From assembly GCA_026706815.1 (NCBI GenBank), contig JAPOYA010000011.1, forward strand, positions 17,654 through 76,882: DNA of 59,229 bases, in the 5' to 3' direction. Positions 7,712 through 18,229 of this stretch are shown here, piece by piece (positions within the stretch are counted from its first letter, which is position 1; each line of letters opens with the position of its first letter). This stretch comes from Acidimicrobiaceae bacterium. GTDB taxonomy: Bacteria; Actinomycetota; Acidimicrobiia; Acidimicrobiales; Aldehydirespiratoraceae. The notes below the pieces were generated by a model. That model did not search any database. It saw only the letters and a list, made by a program, of their open reading frames with translations, and had not been told where the DNA came from. Both the position numbers and the translations under genes were made by a program.

Positions 7712-8803
7712 GTGAGCAATCAGGTCTACCGCAAGCAGGAACAGGAGCCTGCGGCGACAGAAGTTCTTGAAGTCGCCCCCGGGGTCTTGCGGATGCAGCT
7801 GCCGATATCCATGCCCGGGCTGGGGCATGTGAACTGTTACGCCCTCGAGGACGCGAACGGTGTTGCCCTGGTCGATCCGGGCCTTCCCGGTGAGGAGTCG
7901 TGGCAGGCGCTGATGGATCGCCTGGCTACGGCCTCCATACCCGTCGAACGGGTTCACACGGTGGTGGTGACCCACAGCCACCCGGACCATTTCGGGGGGA
8001 GTGAGCAGCTTCGAGAGGTCGCCGGAGCTGAGGTGCTCACCCACGAGGCGTTCCACAGTCGAATGCTCGATGCCGGCGACGACCTCGACACCGAACTGCT
8101 CGAGCTCGACGAAGAGGGGATCGTCGAGCTGTGGAAGCAGCGGATCACCGAATCCGAGCGGACCCCGTGGGGGGAGGTCCGCCAGCCTCCCCCGGATGAC
8201 GTGCTGTTCAGGTGGCTGCACATGGACCCGGCAGGCAACCGCCGTTTTCTGGCGCCGCATCCCACTGTCCGGGTGGCTGACGGCGACCCGGTCAGGCTCG
8301 CCGACCGCGACTGGTTCGCGGTTCACACACCCGGCCACACCTTCGACCATCTGTGCCTGTTCGATCCCGAGCATGGAGTGCTGCTGTCGGGAGACCATGT
8401 CCTGCCCACGATCACCCCCCACATAGCCGGCAACCCGGATCTGGGAGACTCTTTGGCAACCTTCTTCGACTCGCTCGACAAGGTGGCCGCCCTCGAAGAT
8501 CTGACTTGCGTGCTGCCTGCTCATGGACATCCCTTCGAGGATCTGGCGGGTCGCTGCGGCCACATCCAAGAGCATCACGCAGACCGCTTGCAGGTGTTGC
8601 GCGACGCTGCTGTCGAGCATCGGGACGCACCGGTGGAGGCCTGGATGAAGGTGCTGTTCAAGGAGCGTTCATGGGGGGAGATGGCCGCCAGTGAGACCTA
8701 CGCGCACCTCGAGCACCTGCGCCTCATCGGTGACGGCGAGGTTCGCCGCGACGAAGACGGTCTGCTGCGCTTCACCTTGTCGGGTGCATCCGACCAGCAT
8801 TGA
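7712..8803 (+). CDS. MBL-fold metallo-hydrolase with C-terminal winged-helix domain
   Basis: 363 residues from a GTG. The metallo-beta-lactamase signature HSHPDHFGG gives metal ligands His88, His90, Asp92 and His93; a further His lies in the HTPGHTFDH stretch and the bridging Asp in LSGDHVLP. The last 80 residues (SWGEMAASETYAHLEHLRLIG) look like the winged-helix tail found on LACTB2-like hydrolases. Substrate unknown; this group includes thioesterases, endoribonucleases and lactonases. It stands alone and converges with the thioesterase gene. Confidence 0.88.
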   Translation: MSNQVYRKQEQEPAATEVLEVAPGVLRMQLPISMPGLGHVNCYALEDANGVALVDPGLPGEESWQALMDRLATASIPVERVHTVVVTHSHPDHFGGSEQLREVAGAEVLTHEAFHSRMLDAGDDLDTELLELDEEGIVELWKQRITESERTPWGEVRQPPPDDVLFRWLHMDPAGNRRFLAPHPTVRVADGDPVRLADRDWFAVHTPGHTFDHLCLFDPEHGVLLSGDHVLPTITPHIAGNPDLGDSLATFFDSLDKVAALEDLTCVLPAHGHPFEDLAGRCGHIQEHHADRLQVLRDAAVEHRDAPVEAWMKVLFKERSWGEMAASETYAHLEHLRLIGDGEVRRDEDGLLRFTLSGASDQH

Positions 8804-8857
8804 CCCAGTGGTCTAGTCCGGCGGCGCCAAGATACTTGACATTGCGACCGGCCGATA

Positions 8858-9628
8858 TCAGCGGGTCGTGGTGTCGAGGGGGCGGACTCGGGCGACGCTT
8901 CTGGTTGCGCCGTCAGTCGTGAGCCAGGTGTCCACGCCGCCGTCGCAGGCTTGCCAGCGCAGATGCACTTTGCTGTCGGGCTCGATGCCGGGTCCGTGCT
9001 CGAGTTCAGCTCGGATCGGCCCCGGAGCCCATGTCGAAAGGTGAAGCGCCTGCTCAACCGGAGCCCATTGGGCGGCGTTGTTCACGTGCCCCAACAGGTC
9101 GATATCGGTGAAGCGCAGAGGCCACGGGTCATCATTTGCATGGTCGGGCACCGCTGTTGGCAGAGTCGTACGGGCCGAGACCCGACGGTCGCCCGCGCTC
9201 TCACCCCAGATCTCGAAGAAGTCGTCGTTGAGCCTTGCCGGTCGCAAGGTCTTGCGGTCGATGTGGACCCAGATCGTGACCGCTTCGACATCAGCACCCT
9301 TCTCACCACGGACCTGGGTGCGTCGCTCGGCCCAGCGGCTGCCGTGACCGCTGCACCAAGTCGACAACTCGATCCATTCCTGAAAGATCGGCGCGGTCCG
9401 GACTTCCACCATCGTGCGCCGCACGATCCAGTTCATCGGGTTCGTCAAGTTGCTGTCGGCAGAATCGTCGCGGGCGACGTCTTGCAGATGCCGCGCCAGC
9501 GCGTCCAGGCGACATCGTCCCCGCGGGTCGACATCAGCGAGCCGCACCCGACGCCCGCGCTCGAACACCCGCCCGCTCGGGGGTCGAGACGTGATCTCGG
9601 TCGCCCCCGGCTCAGCCACTCGCGGCAC
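8858..9628 (-). CDS. Acyl-ACP thioesterase (FatA/FatB-like, double hot-dog)
   Basis: 256 residues starting at GTG (another GTG lies three codons in). The N-terminal hot-dog begins VFERGRRVRLADVDPRGRCRLDALARHLQDVARDDS, the pattern of actinobacterial acyl-ACP thioesterases; the second hot-dog carries RFTDIDLLGHVNNAAQW with the catalytic-type HVNN motif. The family hydrolyses acyl-ACP to release free fatty acids in the cytoplasm. It lies 54 nt after guaA on the same strand; no fatty acid genes adjoin. Confidence 0.8.
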   Translation of the reverse strand: MPRVAEPGATEITSRPPSGRVFERGRRVRLADVDPRGRCRLDALARHLQDVARDDSADSNLTNPMNWIVRRTMVEVRTAPIFQEWIELSTWCSGHGSRWAERRTQVRGEKGADVEAVTIWVHIDRKTLRPARLNDDFFEIWGESAGDRRVSARTTLPTAVPDHANDDPWPLRFTDIDLLGHVNNAAQWAPVEQALHLSTWAPGPIRAELEHGPGIEPDSKVHLRWQACDGGVDTWLTTDGATRSVARVRPLDTTTR

Positions 9629-9682
9629 CCGTCTGTTCTGTTCCCGAGCGGGCTGTTCCCATAGGCCTTGTTCGCACTCGCA

Positions 9683-11248
9683 TCATTCCCATTCAATAGT
9701 TCCGGGCGGCTTGGAAGTGATGTCGTAGGCGACACGGTTCACGCCGGGAACCTCGTTGATGATGCGGCCGCTCATCGCCTCCAGCACCTCGTGTGGTATA
9801 CGCGCCCAATCTGCGGTCATGGCGTCTTCACTGGTGACCGCGCGAATGATCACCGGATGTCCGTAGGTGCGCTCGTCACCCATGACGCCCACGGTGCGGA
9901 TATCCGGAAGCACGGCAAAGGACTGCCAGATCAGCCTTTCAAGACCGGCGTTGCGCAACTCCTCGCGAACGATGAAATCCGCCTGCTGAAGGGTCGCGAC
10001 CTTGCCGGGAGTGACTTCGCCGATAATTCTGACGCCGAGGCCCGGCCCAGGGAATGGTTGGCGTTCAACGATCTCATCTGGAAGGCCCAATTCGCGGCCC
10101 ACTTGGCGAACCTCGTCCTTGAACAGACTCCTCAGCGGTTCCACCAAAGAGAATTCGATGTCGTCGGGAAGCCCGCCGACATTGTGATGGCTCTTGATCG
10201 TAGAAGCGTGCTTTCCCCCCGACTCGATCACGTCGGGATACAGCGTTCCCTGAACCAGGAAACGGGCCTCCCCGGCCTGAGCCTGTGCTCCTTCAAAAAC
10301 ACGAATGAAGAGCTCTCCGATGGCTTTTCGTTTCGCCTCGGGTTCGGTGATGCCCTCCAGAGCTTCAAAGAAACGATCTTGTGCCTGAGCGTGCACGAGT
10401 CGAACCCCGAAGCTGCGCTCGAACGTCTCAACCACCTGGTCGCCTTCGTTGAGCCGCATCAGACCCGTGTCGACGAAAACGCAGGTGAGTTGATCACCGA
10501 TCGCCTTGTGTACCAGCGCGGCGGCGACCGCAGAATCGACTCCTCCGCTGAGCCCGCAGATAGCGGACTCGTCCCCGACCTGTTGACGAATCTGGGCGAC
10601 AGCGGTGTCGATGATCGAGTCCATCGTCCAAGAACCGGAACTCCCGCAGGCATCGATCAGGAACCGCTCGAACACATGCTGGCCGTGAGTGGTGTGCATC
10701 ACCTCGGGGTGGAACTGAACGCCGTACAGCTTCTGATCACGGTCCTCGAAAGCAGCCACGGCCGCTGCTGACGTGGAGGCCGTCGCGGTGACGCCTTTGG
10801 GCGGTTCGACGATCGCGTCGAAATGGCTCATCCACACCTGCTGGGTTGCGGGAGTGCCCCCGAGCAGGCAACCGCCGTCGGCGTCGAGCGACATCGTGGT
10901 CCGGCCGTACTCGCCGCGGCCGCTGTGATCCACCAGTCCGCCCCTCTGCTGGGCGATCATCTGCGCGCCGTAGCAGATCCCGAGAATGGGAACACCGAGG
11001 TCATAGACCTCGGGATCGATCAGGACTGCGTCTTCGACGTGGACCGAGGCTGGGCCGCCGCTGAGGATAATCCCCGTCGGGTTCCTTGCTGCGATCTCCT
11101 CCGCGGTGATCGCCGGCGACACGATCTCGCTGTAGACCTTGGCCTCCCTCACCCGCCGAGCGATCAGCTGGGCGTACTGGGCGCCGAAGTCGACCACGAG
11201 AACCGTCTCAGCCCCCTCGGTCTGTGGATTCGTCGCAACAGCACTCAC
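9683..11248 (-). CDS. guaA: GMP synthase (glutamine-hydrolysing)
   Basis: 521 residues from the GTG at 11248. The class I amidotransferase domain has [13 protein letters not shown] (nucleophile Cys92) and the GVQFHPEV histidine; the ATP-pyrophosphatase domain has the P-loop LSGGVDSAV; the C-terminus [13 protein letters not shown] is the family's invariant end. It converts XMP to GMP. The start GTG overlaps the TGA of the Nudix gene (GTGA), so guaA is translated by coupling to it; the longer open frame upstream is not conserved in character and was rejected. Confidence 0.97.
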   Translation of the reverse strand: MSAVATNPQTEGAETVLVVDFGAQYAQLIARRVREAKVYSEIVSPAITAEEIAARNPTGIILSGGPASVHVEDAVLIDPEVYDLGVPILGICYGAQMIAQQRGGLVDHSGRGEYGRTTMSLDADGGCLLGGTPATQQVWMSHFDAIVEPPKGVTATASTSAAAVAAFEDRDQKLYGVQFHPEVMHTTHGQHVFERFLIDACGSSGSWTMDSIIDTAVAQIRQQVGDESAICGLSGGVDSAVAAALVHKAIGDQLTCVFVDTGLMRLNEGDQVVETFERSFGVRLVHAQAQDRFFEALEGITEPEAKRKAIGELFIRVFEGAQAQAGEARFLVQGTLYPDVIESGGKHASTIKSHHNVGGLPDDIEFSLVEPLRSLFKDEVRQVGRELGLPDEIVERQPFPGPGLGVRIIGEVTPGKVATLQQADFIVREELRNAGLERLIWQSFAVLPDIRTVGVMGDERTYGHPVIIRAVTSEDAMTADWARIPHEVLEAMSGRIINEVPGVNRVAYDITSKPPGTIEWE

Positions 11249-12012
11249 CCGACTACAACTCCGCCGTCGGTTGTGTCTTTGGTGTTCGTTGTGTCTTCGA
11301 CTCCGGTTGCGATCGCCAGCAGTTGGCGGAGCATCGCCCCGGTGGCGCCCCAGACAGTGTCGCCGACAAGCTCGAAGAAGCTGATCGCCCTCGGCTCGGA
11401 GTGGAGCGGCAGAGGCCAGAACTCTTCGCGCCATACCTCGTCAAGAAGAAGCTCGCCAAACGAAACGCGGCGTATCAGCTCCACCTCGACCGGATCTCGT
11501 TTGAGTTCCGGGCGCTGGTCGGTGGCCGCCACGAACGGCGTCACCATCGTCTTGGACCCCACGGTGGTGAAGCTGTCCAATTCACCGATTCGCCTAATGG
11601 CCGCCGGGTCGATTCCCACTTCTTCTTGCGCCTCGCGGACCGCAGTCGTCCAAAGGTCGACGTCTCCGGCTTCGCGTCGTCCGCCGGGGAACGCGACTTC
11701 GTGAGCGTGGTGCCGCAGGCGCGGCGAGCGTCTTGTCAGGACCGTCCACACATCGTCGTCGTGTTCGTACAGCAGGCAGAGCACGGCGCTGCGGCTTACC
11801 CCCTCACCGAGGACGCCTGTCGCCGGCGGAGTCCGATGCCGCGAGAACGCTGTGGTGACATCGCGCAGAGTGACCCTGCGATCTTGGATCGGCATTTGCG
11901 CCCAAGGCGCTGGCCCGCCCAGTGCCGCCCCGTCGGGGCGTGGTATCTCTTGAGGCCCGCCCCGACCGGCGGTCACCGGCACGAACGGCTCGCCGTGTGG
12001 GGTCTCAAGCAC
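11245..12012 (-). CDS. Nudix hydrolase, CoA pyrophosphatase (NudL)-like
   Basis: 255 residues from a GTG. The Nudix box is [17 protein letters not shown] followed by [10 protein letters not shown] (about residues 108-134), preceded by a basic [20 protein letters not shown] stretch typical of NudL-type CoA pyrophosphatases. The first 40 residues are unlike the family and an internal ATG ([13 protein letters not shown]) might be the true start. It overlaps guaA by four bases and follows a 33-codon ORF by 6 nt, forming a compact operon. Confidence 0.8.
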   Translation of the reverse strand: MLETPHGEPFVPVTAGRGGPQEIPRPDGAALGGPAPWAQMPIQDRRVTLRDVTTAFSRHRTPPATGVLGEGVSRSAVLCLLYEHDDDVWTVLTRRSPRLRHHAHEVAFPGGRREAGDVDLWTTAVREAQEEVGIDPAAIRRIGELDSFTTVGSKTMVTPFVAATDQRPELKRDPVEVELIRRVSFGELLLDEVWREEFWPLPLHSEPRAISFFELVGDTVWGATGAMLRQLLAIATGVEDTTNTKDTTDGGVVVG

Positions 12013-12018
12013 GCTGAG

Positions 12019-12120
12019 TCAGAGTCCGTCTTCGGGATACTCGATGTCGAGCCTTGCCGGATAGGTCGCAGTTCCCAGGCTCGCCTGTTCTGGTTCTTCC
12101 ATATTCGAGGCGTCCGACAT
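12019..12120 (-). CDS. 33-residue ORF; resembles the N-terminus of DUF4389 proteins, or a leader peptide
   Basis: The ORF starts MSDASNMEEPEQASLG and ends TYPARLDIEYPEDGL, then TGA. AAGGAGA lies 6 nt before the ATG, one of the best Shine-Dalgarno sites in this part of the window. The segment YPARLDIEYPE matches my memory of how DUF4389 membrane proteins begin just before their first membrane helix, but nothing of that helix follows in any frame. It may be a truncated remnant, or a leader peptide coupled to the Nudix gene 6 nt later. The DUF4389 link is from memory. Confidence 0.45.
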   Translation of the reverse strand: MSDASNMEEPEQASLGTATYPARLDIEYPEDGL

Positions 12121-12161
12121 GGTTTCTCCTTCGTTGTGCCGGGGGTTTGGACGGGAACCTA

Positions 12162-12191
12162 ACAAGCCGTTTCTTGCAAGGCCAACACCGG
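12162..12191 (-). promoter_or_regulatory. Possible promoter of the 33-codon ORF/Nudix/guaA operon
   Basis: On the minus strand TTGGCC, 18 nt, TAGGTT fits a weak sigma-A type -35/-10 pair and points to the ORF starting at 12120. Only about half the consensus positions match. Confidence 0.3.
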
Positions 12192-12217
12192 ACATCACAT
12201 GGCCAAATGCGTTGGGG

Positions 12218-12246
12218 CTGACCAGCCGCCGAGGTCGGGGTAGACT
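12218..12246 (+). promoter_or_regulatory. Leaderless-type promoter of the nucleotidyltransferase module
   Basis: -35-like CTGACC, 17-nt spacer, -10 TAGACT at 12241-12246, then exactly 6 nt to the GTG at 12253. This is the most complete of the leaderless-type promoters in the window. No Shine-Dalgarno is present. Confidence 0.5.
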
Positions 12247-12252
12247 GGCTCT

Positions 12253-12477
12253 GTGCTAAGTCTCTCCGCTCATCCAACACCTGATCGAACCGACAGGCCA
12301 TGGTGGCAGCGCATGGTTGAGGCCAGCGCCGAGTCGGACAGGCAGAAAGGGCCGAATCCTCTCTCGCCAGGAGAGAAGCTTGAATCCCTGCTCCACTTGG
12401 CGGCGTACCTCCCCTCTCGTCACAGCGAGGACTTGGAGTTCCCGCCGTTCGGCCGCCGTGCCGACAACAGCGAATGA
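12253..12477 (+). CDS. Small hypothetical protein, first gene of a nucleotidyltransferase module
   Basis: 74 residues from GTG: LSLSAHPTPDRTDRPWWQRM, then a helical stretch EASAESDRQKG and PLSPGEKLESLLHLAAYLPS. No recognised domain. Its last codons overlap the ATG of the nucleotidyltransferase (ATGA), so the two are made together. By position and size it could be the antitoxin or partner of an AbiEii-type pair, but it shows no helix-turn-helix and the role is a guess. Confidence 0.6.
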   Translation: MLSLSAHPTPDRTDRPWWQRMVEASAESDRQKGPNPLSPGEKLESLLHLAAYLPSRHSEDLEFPPFGRRADNSE

Positions 12478-13037
12478 GCCGTCGCGAACCGCCGGTAGAT
12501 TTCGTAGACCTCATACTGCGAGCGCACGAAGCGCTTGAAGGAACCGGAATACTCCATGCTTTCGGTGGAGCGTTGGCACTGGCGTGGTGCATCGAAGAGC
12601 CGCGTGCCACGAACGATATCGATCTGAACATCTTTGCGCCGGTCGCAGAGCTTGATCGAGTTCTCGGCGCGCTGCCCGAAGACGTCGAAGTGTCTGAGCG
12701 GTCGAGGTTGCAGCTTGAACGCGACGGCCAAGCCCGCCTTTGGTGGCGCCGTGTCCCTCTGGACATTTTTTTGACTACTGATCCCTTCCATAATGAGGTC
12801 TCAACCCGAATAGAGATGCGCGATTTCGCCGGAAGGTCGATTCCATTCTTGTCATGCTGTGACCTGGCGTTGTTCAAAGCGTTCTTCGGACGCAGCAAGG
12901 ACTGGCAGGACATCAGCGGCATGGTGGACAGAGGATCCGTCGACGCCGGTGAGCTGGCAGAAGCACTCGCCGGACTGCTCGGCGCGCAAGACCACCGTGT
13001 GGCGCGCGCAGAAGGATTGCACGGAATGCCCGAGTAG
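12474..13037 (+). CDS. Nucleotidyltransferase-fold protein, AbiEii/MNT-like
   Basis: 187 residues. The N-terminal region HAFGGALALAWCIEEPRATNDIDLNIF holds the nucleotidyltransferase signature: Gly31-Gly32 and the acidic pair Asp48/Asp50; a third acid may be in VPLDIFL. The C-terminus IPFLSCCDLALFKAFFGRSKDWQDI matches the helical segment seen in AbiEii-type proteins (substrate-facing Lys and Arg-x-K-D). Members act as toxins of type IV/VII-like systems or modify tRNA ends. It overlaps the preceding small gene by four bases and ends before a strong palindromic terminator facing groEL. Confidence 0.75.
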   Translation: MSRREPPVDFVDLILRAHEALEGTGILHAFGGALALAWCIEEPRATNDIDLNIFAPVAELDRVLGALPEDVEVSERSRLQLERDGQARLWWRRVPLDIFLTTDPFHNEVSTRIEMRDFAGRSIPFLSCCDLALFKAFFGRSKDWQDISGMVDRGSVDAGELAEALAGLLGAQDHRVARAEGLHGMPE

Positions 13038-13049
13038 CACAGACGCGCA

Positions 13050-13075
13050 ACGGTCCGGGCCTAGGCCCGGACCGT
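13050..13075. terminator. Perfect 26-nt palindrome, probable bidirectional terminator
   Basis: ACGGTCCGGGCC-TA-GGCCCGGACCGT is an exact palindrome between the convergent nucleotidyltransferase and groEL genes. As RNA it forms an 11-12 bp GC hairpin from either strand. There is no U tract, which is common for actinobacterial terminators. Confidence 0.7.
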
Positions 13076-13118
13076 CTGCGGACTGCACGTTGAGCGCAGG
13101 GCGTTGCACCATGCGGTG

Positions 13119-15069
<1,951 letters not shown>

Positions 15070-15134
15070 TCGATCCTCCGAGATCGGTCTTGAGTTGCTG
15101 ATGTGTCAGATCTCTGAACCGAGTCGGCTAGTCG

Positions 15135-15161
15135 TTAGCACTCTCGTCCAGAGAGTGCTAA
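15135..15161. promoter_or_regulatory. CIRCE operator (HrcA binding site)
   Basis: TTAGCACTC - 9 nt - GAGTGCTAA, an exact match to the CIRCE consensus. It begins directly after the -10 box of the groES promoter, so HrcA binding would block initiation. It lies about 65 nt upstream of the groES ATG. Confidence 0.97.
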
Positions 15162-15189
15162 CGATAGGAGCGTCTTAGGGCGTGAACAA
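15161..15189 (-). promoter_or_regulatory. groESL promoter
   Basis: On the minus strand TTGTTC (15184-15189), exactly 17 nt, TATCGT (15161-15166); the first T of the CIRCE left arm overlaps the -10 box. The predicted transcription start falls inside CIRCE. Confidence 0.6.
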
Positions 15190-15339
15190 CCCGCGGCCCA
15201 CCAGTTTCTGGAGTCAGAATCTGCTCAGGCGACGGCTGTTCCGCTCTGCCTCCGCTCTTGTTCGCTTCGCTCACCGGGCCGCTCGGGCCACGGCCTCGCG
15301 CAGCATGGACCACCGTCGCCCCGACTATTCGCTCGGCCT

Positions 15340-16374
15340 CTACCCGACCGGAAGCTGCAGCGACGGGTCGGCGCCGGTGGTCAGAGGTGACGGGCCGTCG
15401 GCTTGCAACCGTTGCCAGGCCACTGCCGCGACCATCGCCGCGTTGTCGGTACACATGGCCCTGCTGGGGATGACAGCTCTGATCCCGTCGGCCTCGCACA
15501 CCTCCGCGGTGCGCGACCGCAACCGGGAATTCGCGGCGACGCCGCCTGCCAGGCAGACGGCCCGAGCTCCGATCTCGCGCGCCGCGCGCCGCGCCTTGTC
15601 GACCAGCACGTCGACCACCGCTTCCTGAAAGGACGCGGCCACATCCGCGGTCGCAACGTCGGGGTTCTTGCGCACATGGTTGACCACCGCGGTCTTCACC
15701 CCGCTGAACGAGAAGTTCCAACCGTCGTTGGCCATTGCCCGTGGGAAGGCAATCGAATCGGGGTCACCCTGCACGCTCAGACGGTCGATCGCGGGCCCAC
15801 CGGGATAACCGAGGCCCATGAACCGGGCAACCTTGTCGAAAGCCTCGCCTGCGGCATCGTCGACCGTGGCGCCGAGCACGCGGTAGCGCAGATGATCCTT
15901 CATCACGACGAGAATCGTGTGGCCGCCGGAAACGAGCAGAACCACCATCGGCATCTCCAGATCCGGTTCCTCCAAGAAAGCGGCATAGAGATGAGCTTCG
16001 AGATGGTTGACAGCAACAAAGGGCACGTCCCAGACCAGGGCCAACGACTTGGCTGCCGACACTCCCACCAACAGCGCGCCGACCAGTCCGGGGCCGTATG
16101 TTGCCGCGATCGCGTCGATGTCTGTGGTGTCAAGTCCAGCGTCGGAAACCGCGGCCGAAACAACCGGCACTATCAGATCCAAATGAGCTCGACTGGCAAC
16201 CTCAGGGACCACTCCTCCGTAGCGCGCATGCAGCTCCACTTGGCTCGACACAATCGACGAACGCACGACCGAACCCGACTCCACCACCGCAGCAGCAGTC
16301 TCGTCACAGCTCGTCTCAATCCCCAGAATCAGCTCGGTTCGAGTGGTCTGGGCTGTGCTGGCTGCGGGGCTCAT
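15340..16374 (-). CDS. tsaD: tRNA N6-adenosine threonylcarbamoyltransferase TsaD
   Basis: 344 residues: LILGIETSCDETAAAVV at the start, metal-binding histidines in NHLEAHLYAA (His124, His128), and the ASKH-fold phosphate motifs LVSGGHTIL and the Gly-rich LAGGVAANSRLR. It transfers the threonylcarbamoyl group to A37 of ANN-decoding tRNAs with TsaB and TsaE, both encoded just upstream. Its ATG overlaps the rimI stop (ATGA). The 160 nt downstream to the groES promoter show no gene. Confidence 0.97.
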   Translation of the reverse strand: MSPAASTAQTTRTELILGIETSCDETAAAVVESGSVVRSSIVSSQVELHARYGGVVPEVASRAHLDLIVPVVSAAVSDAGLDTTDIDAIAATYGPGLVGALLVGVSAAKSLALVWDVPFVAVNHLEAHLYAAFLEEPDLEMPMVVLLVSGGHTILVVMKDHLRYRVLGATVDDAAGEAFDKVARFMGLGYPGGPAIDRLSVQGDPDSIAFPRAMANDGWNFSFSGVKTAVVNHVRKNPDVATADVAASFQEAVVDVLVDKARRAAREIGARAVCLAGGVAANSRLRSRTAEVCEADGIRAVIPSRAMCTDNAAMVAAVAWQRLQADGPSPLTTGADPSLQLPVG

Positions 16375-16952
16375 TGCAGTGCCGCCCGCACCCGGTCGAT
16401 GCGCTCGGCAACCTCAGGTTCGTCGAGATGGCGGATCGACATGACCAGTGCGTCTTCAGCGGGCTTGGTGTAGTAGTCGGGCGTGATCCCCAACGGCTGG
16501 AACCCGAGACGGGAGTACAGGCGATGAGCCCGCTTGTTCGCGGCTCGAGCCTCAAGCGTCGCCGCAGTGGAACCGTGCGCCCGGGCCCGGTCCAGAAGCT
16601 CGATGAGCAGTCGTGTGGCGATGCCTTGATGCTGATGTTCGGGGTCGACGGCCACGTTGCTGACATGAGCCATGCCGGCCAGGTAGAGAAGGCCCGCATG
16701 GCCCACGACGCGTTCGCCCTTCGGTCCGCCGGCGCCGTTGCCGTCGGCGCCGTGGTCCTCTCCGTTGCCGCTGCGTGGTTCCACGCCGGTGATGGCGACT
16801 AGATGCAGTCGATCGGGGTCGCGCACCTCTTTGTGCCAAGTCGTGGCCGACCAGGGATCGCCGTAACCCTGTTCGTCGATGGCCATGACCGCCGAAATGT
16901 GGCTGACGGTCATCTGCTCGATGCGCACGTCTGAAGGCACGTAGACAGACAT
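16371..16952 (-). CDS. rimI: Ribosomal protein S18-alanine N-acetyltransferase RimI (GNAT)
   Basis: 193 residues, against about 150-160 for typical RimI. The GNAT core is clear: HVSNVAVDPEHQHQGIATRLL with the acetyl-CoA loop Q-H-Q-G-I-A, followed by TLEARAANKRAHRLYSRLGF. The excess is a Gly/Asp-rich insert (about residues 58-81, SGNGEDHGADGNGAGGPKG) between strands, likely a surface loop. Position between tsaB and tsaD, with 1-nt and 4-nt overlaps, is the normal actinobacterial arrangement. Confidence 0.92.
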   Translation of the reverse strand: MSVYVPSDVRIEQMTVSHISAVMAIDEQGYGDPWSATTWHKEVRDPDRLHLVAITGVEPRSGNGEDHGADGNGAGGPKGERVVGHAGLLYLAGMAHVSNVAVDPEHQHQGIATRLLIELLDRARAHGSTAATLEARAANKRAHRLYSRLGFQPLGITPDYYTKPAEDALVMSIRHLDEPEVAERIDRVRAALQ

Positions 16953-17641
16953 TAGGCAACTGTTCCGATCGGTTGTGCGTCAGGCCCGCGAAGGTAGAGC
17001 GGTCTGATCGAGTCGGGACTCACGGTCCTGCCTGCGGCTGCCGCGGTCGCTGCCAGTTCCACGATGGTCTCAGCGCTCGGAAGAACAGGACTTCCCTCGG
17101 CGTGAAACCCCTTTTGGGCGAATGTCTCGGAGTGAGCCTCAACTCCGTCGCCCACGAGGAGCGTGTCGCGGGCTTCGCTGGCCAGCATCATGGCGAGATC
17201 GCGGGGGTCGAGCACCGCCGGCCCGCTGATCGGGCAGCCGTCTGCTCCGAACGCCGCATGGAACAATTCCCCGCGACGGGCGTCGATGACCGCATCAATC
17301 CGGCGGCTTGCACAACTGCGCCGGGCCTCATGGGCCACCAACTCCAGCGAAGTAACGGAAACCATCGCAGCGCCGAGAGCATGCGCCATTGTGACGGCGG
17401 TCGTGACGCCGACCCTCAAACCGGTGTAGAGGCCCGGGCCGACGTCGACCGCGATCACCCCGACGTCCGCCATGGCCACGCCGGATTCCCCGAGGGCCTC
17501 GGCGATCTGTGGGACCAGGGACTCGGCGTGGCGACGTGGTTCAGACGACTCGCGTGCGGCCAGAACTCCATCCGGGCCGCCGACGGCGCACCCGACCCTT
17601 GAGGTCGCCGACTCAATCCCCAAGATCAACGGCGCCCTCAT
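16952..17641 (-). CDS. tsaB: tRNA threonylcarbamoyladenosine biosynthesis protein TsaB
   Basis: 229 residues from the ATG at 17641 (MRAPLILGIESATSRVGCAV), which overlaps the tsaE stop as TGATG; an upstream ATG was rejected since it lies within tsaE. The AIDVGPG-type motif is VIAVDVGPGLYTGLRVG. TsaB is an inactive TsaD paralogue that scaffolds the t6A complex. Its stop overlaps the rimI ATG (TAATG). Confidence 0.95.
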   Translation of the reverse strand: MRAPLILGIESATSRVGCAVGGPDGVLAARESSEPRRHAESLVPQIAEALGESGVAMADVGVIAVDVGPGLYTGLRVGVTTAVTMAHALGAAMVSVTSLELVAHEARRSCASRRIDAVIDARRGELFHAAFGADGCPISGPAVLDPRDLAMMLASEARDTLLVGDGVEAHSETFAQKGFHAEGSPVLPSAETIVELAATAAAAGRTVSPDSIRPLYLRGPDAQPIGTVA

Positions 17642-18159
17642 CAGCGCCCCACCCGTTGCTGGAGGGCCCAAGTCTGTGCGGCAGCTCTGAGGGCGCCCAC
17701 CCGCGAAACCCAGTCGGTGCCCACGGCACGAAGTTCAATGTGCCGGTCGTCGTCGCCGTCGCCGAAGGTGATGCTCACATCGAGCCGCTCGGCCGGCAGA
17801 GCCGGCAGGATCATCTGCCCCCACTCGATGAGGGTCACCCCCTGCTCCAACAGTTCCGGTATGGCAAGATCGCGGGCTTCAACGAGATCCTCGAGCCGGT
17901 AGACGTCGAGATGATTGACGACCAGGCGACCCTCGTAGCGGTTGGCGAGTGTGAAAGTAGGGCTCGTGACCGCTGCGTCCACACCGAGAGCCGCGGCCAA
18001 CCCCTGAGTGAAAGCGGTCTTCCCGGCGCCGAGGTCGCCTGCCAGCAACAGAAGGTCACCGTCGTCGATCAGGTCTGCGACCGCCGCGGCAAGCAGGCGC
18101 GTCTGGTCCACAGACGAAGTCCGGCAAGCGACAGGGGGATCGTCGGCAGGTGGCCTCAC
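17641..18159 (-). CDS. tsaE: tRNA threonylcarbamoyladenosine biosynthesis ATPase TsaE
   Basis: 172 residues with Walker A GDLGAGKT (41-48), TSPTFTLANRYEG and the HLDVYRL motif diagnostic of the family, then LIEWGQ. It is the ATPase that resets the TsaBD complex. First gene of tsaE-tsaB-rimI-tsaD. In many actinobacteria alr precedes it; here the upstream neighbour is a P1 peptidase gene and alr is absent. Confidence 0.95.
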   Translation of the reverse strand: MRPPADDPPVACRTSSVDQTRLLAAAVADLIDDGDLLLLAGDLGAGKTAFTQGLAAALGVDAAVTSPTFTLANRYEGRLVVNHLDVYRLEDLVEARDLAIPELLEQGVTLIEWGQMILPALPAERLDVSITFGDGDDDRHIELRAVGTDWVSRVGALRAAAQTWALQQRVGR

Positions 18160-18229
18160 GCTTCAACGTTACTGACAGCGGTGCCGGGAGCGGCCCGCTC
18201 ACGGTCGCTTCAAACCGGCCGAGTCGATT

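Noticed and set aside
9629..9682. Direct repeat CTGTTCCC between the thioesterase and guaA
   Set aside because: Only 8 nt, two copies; too short to distinguish from chance.
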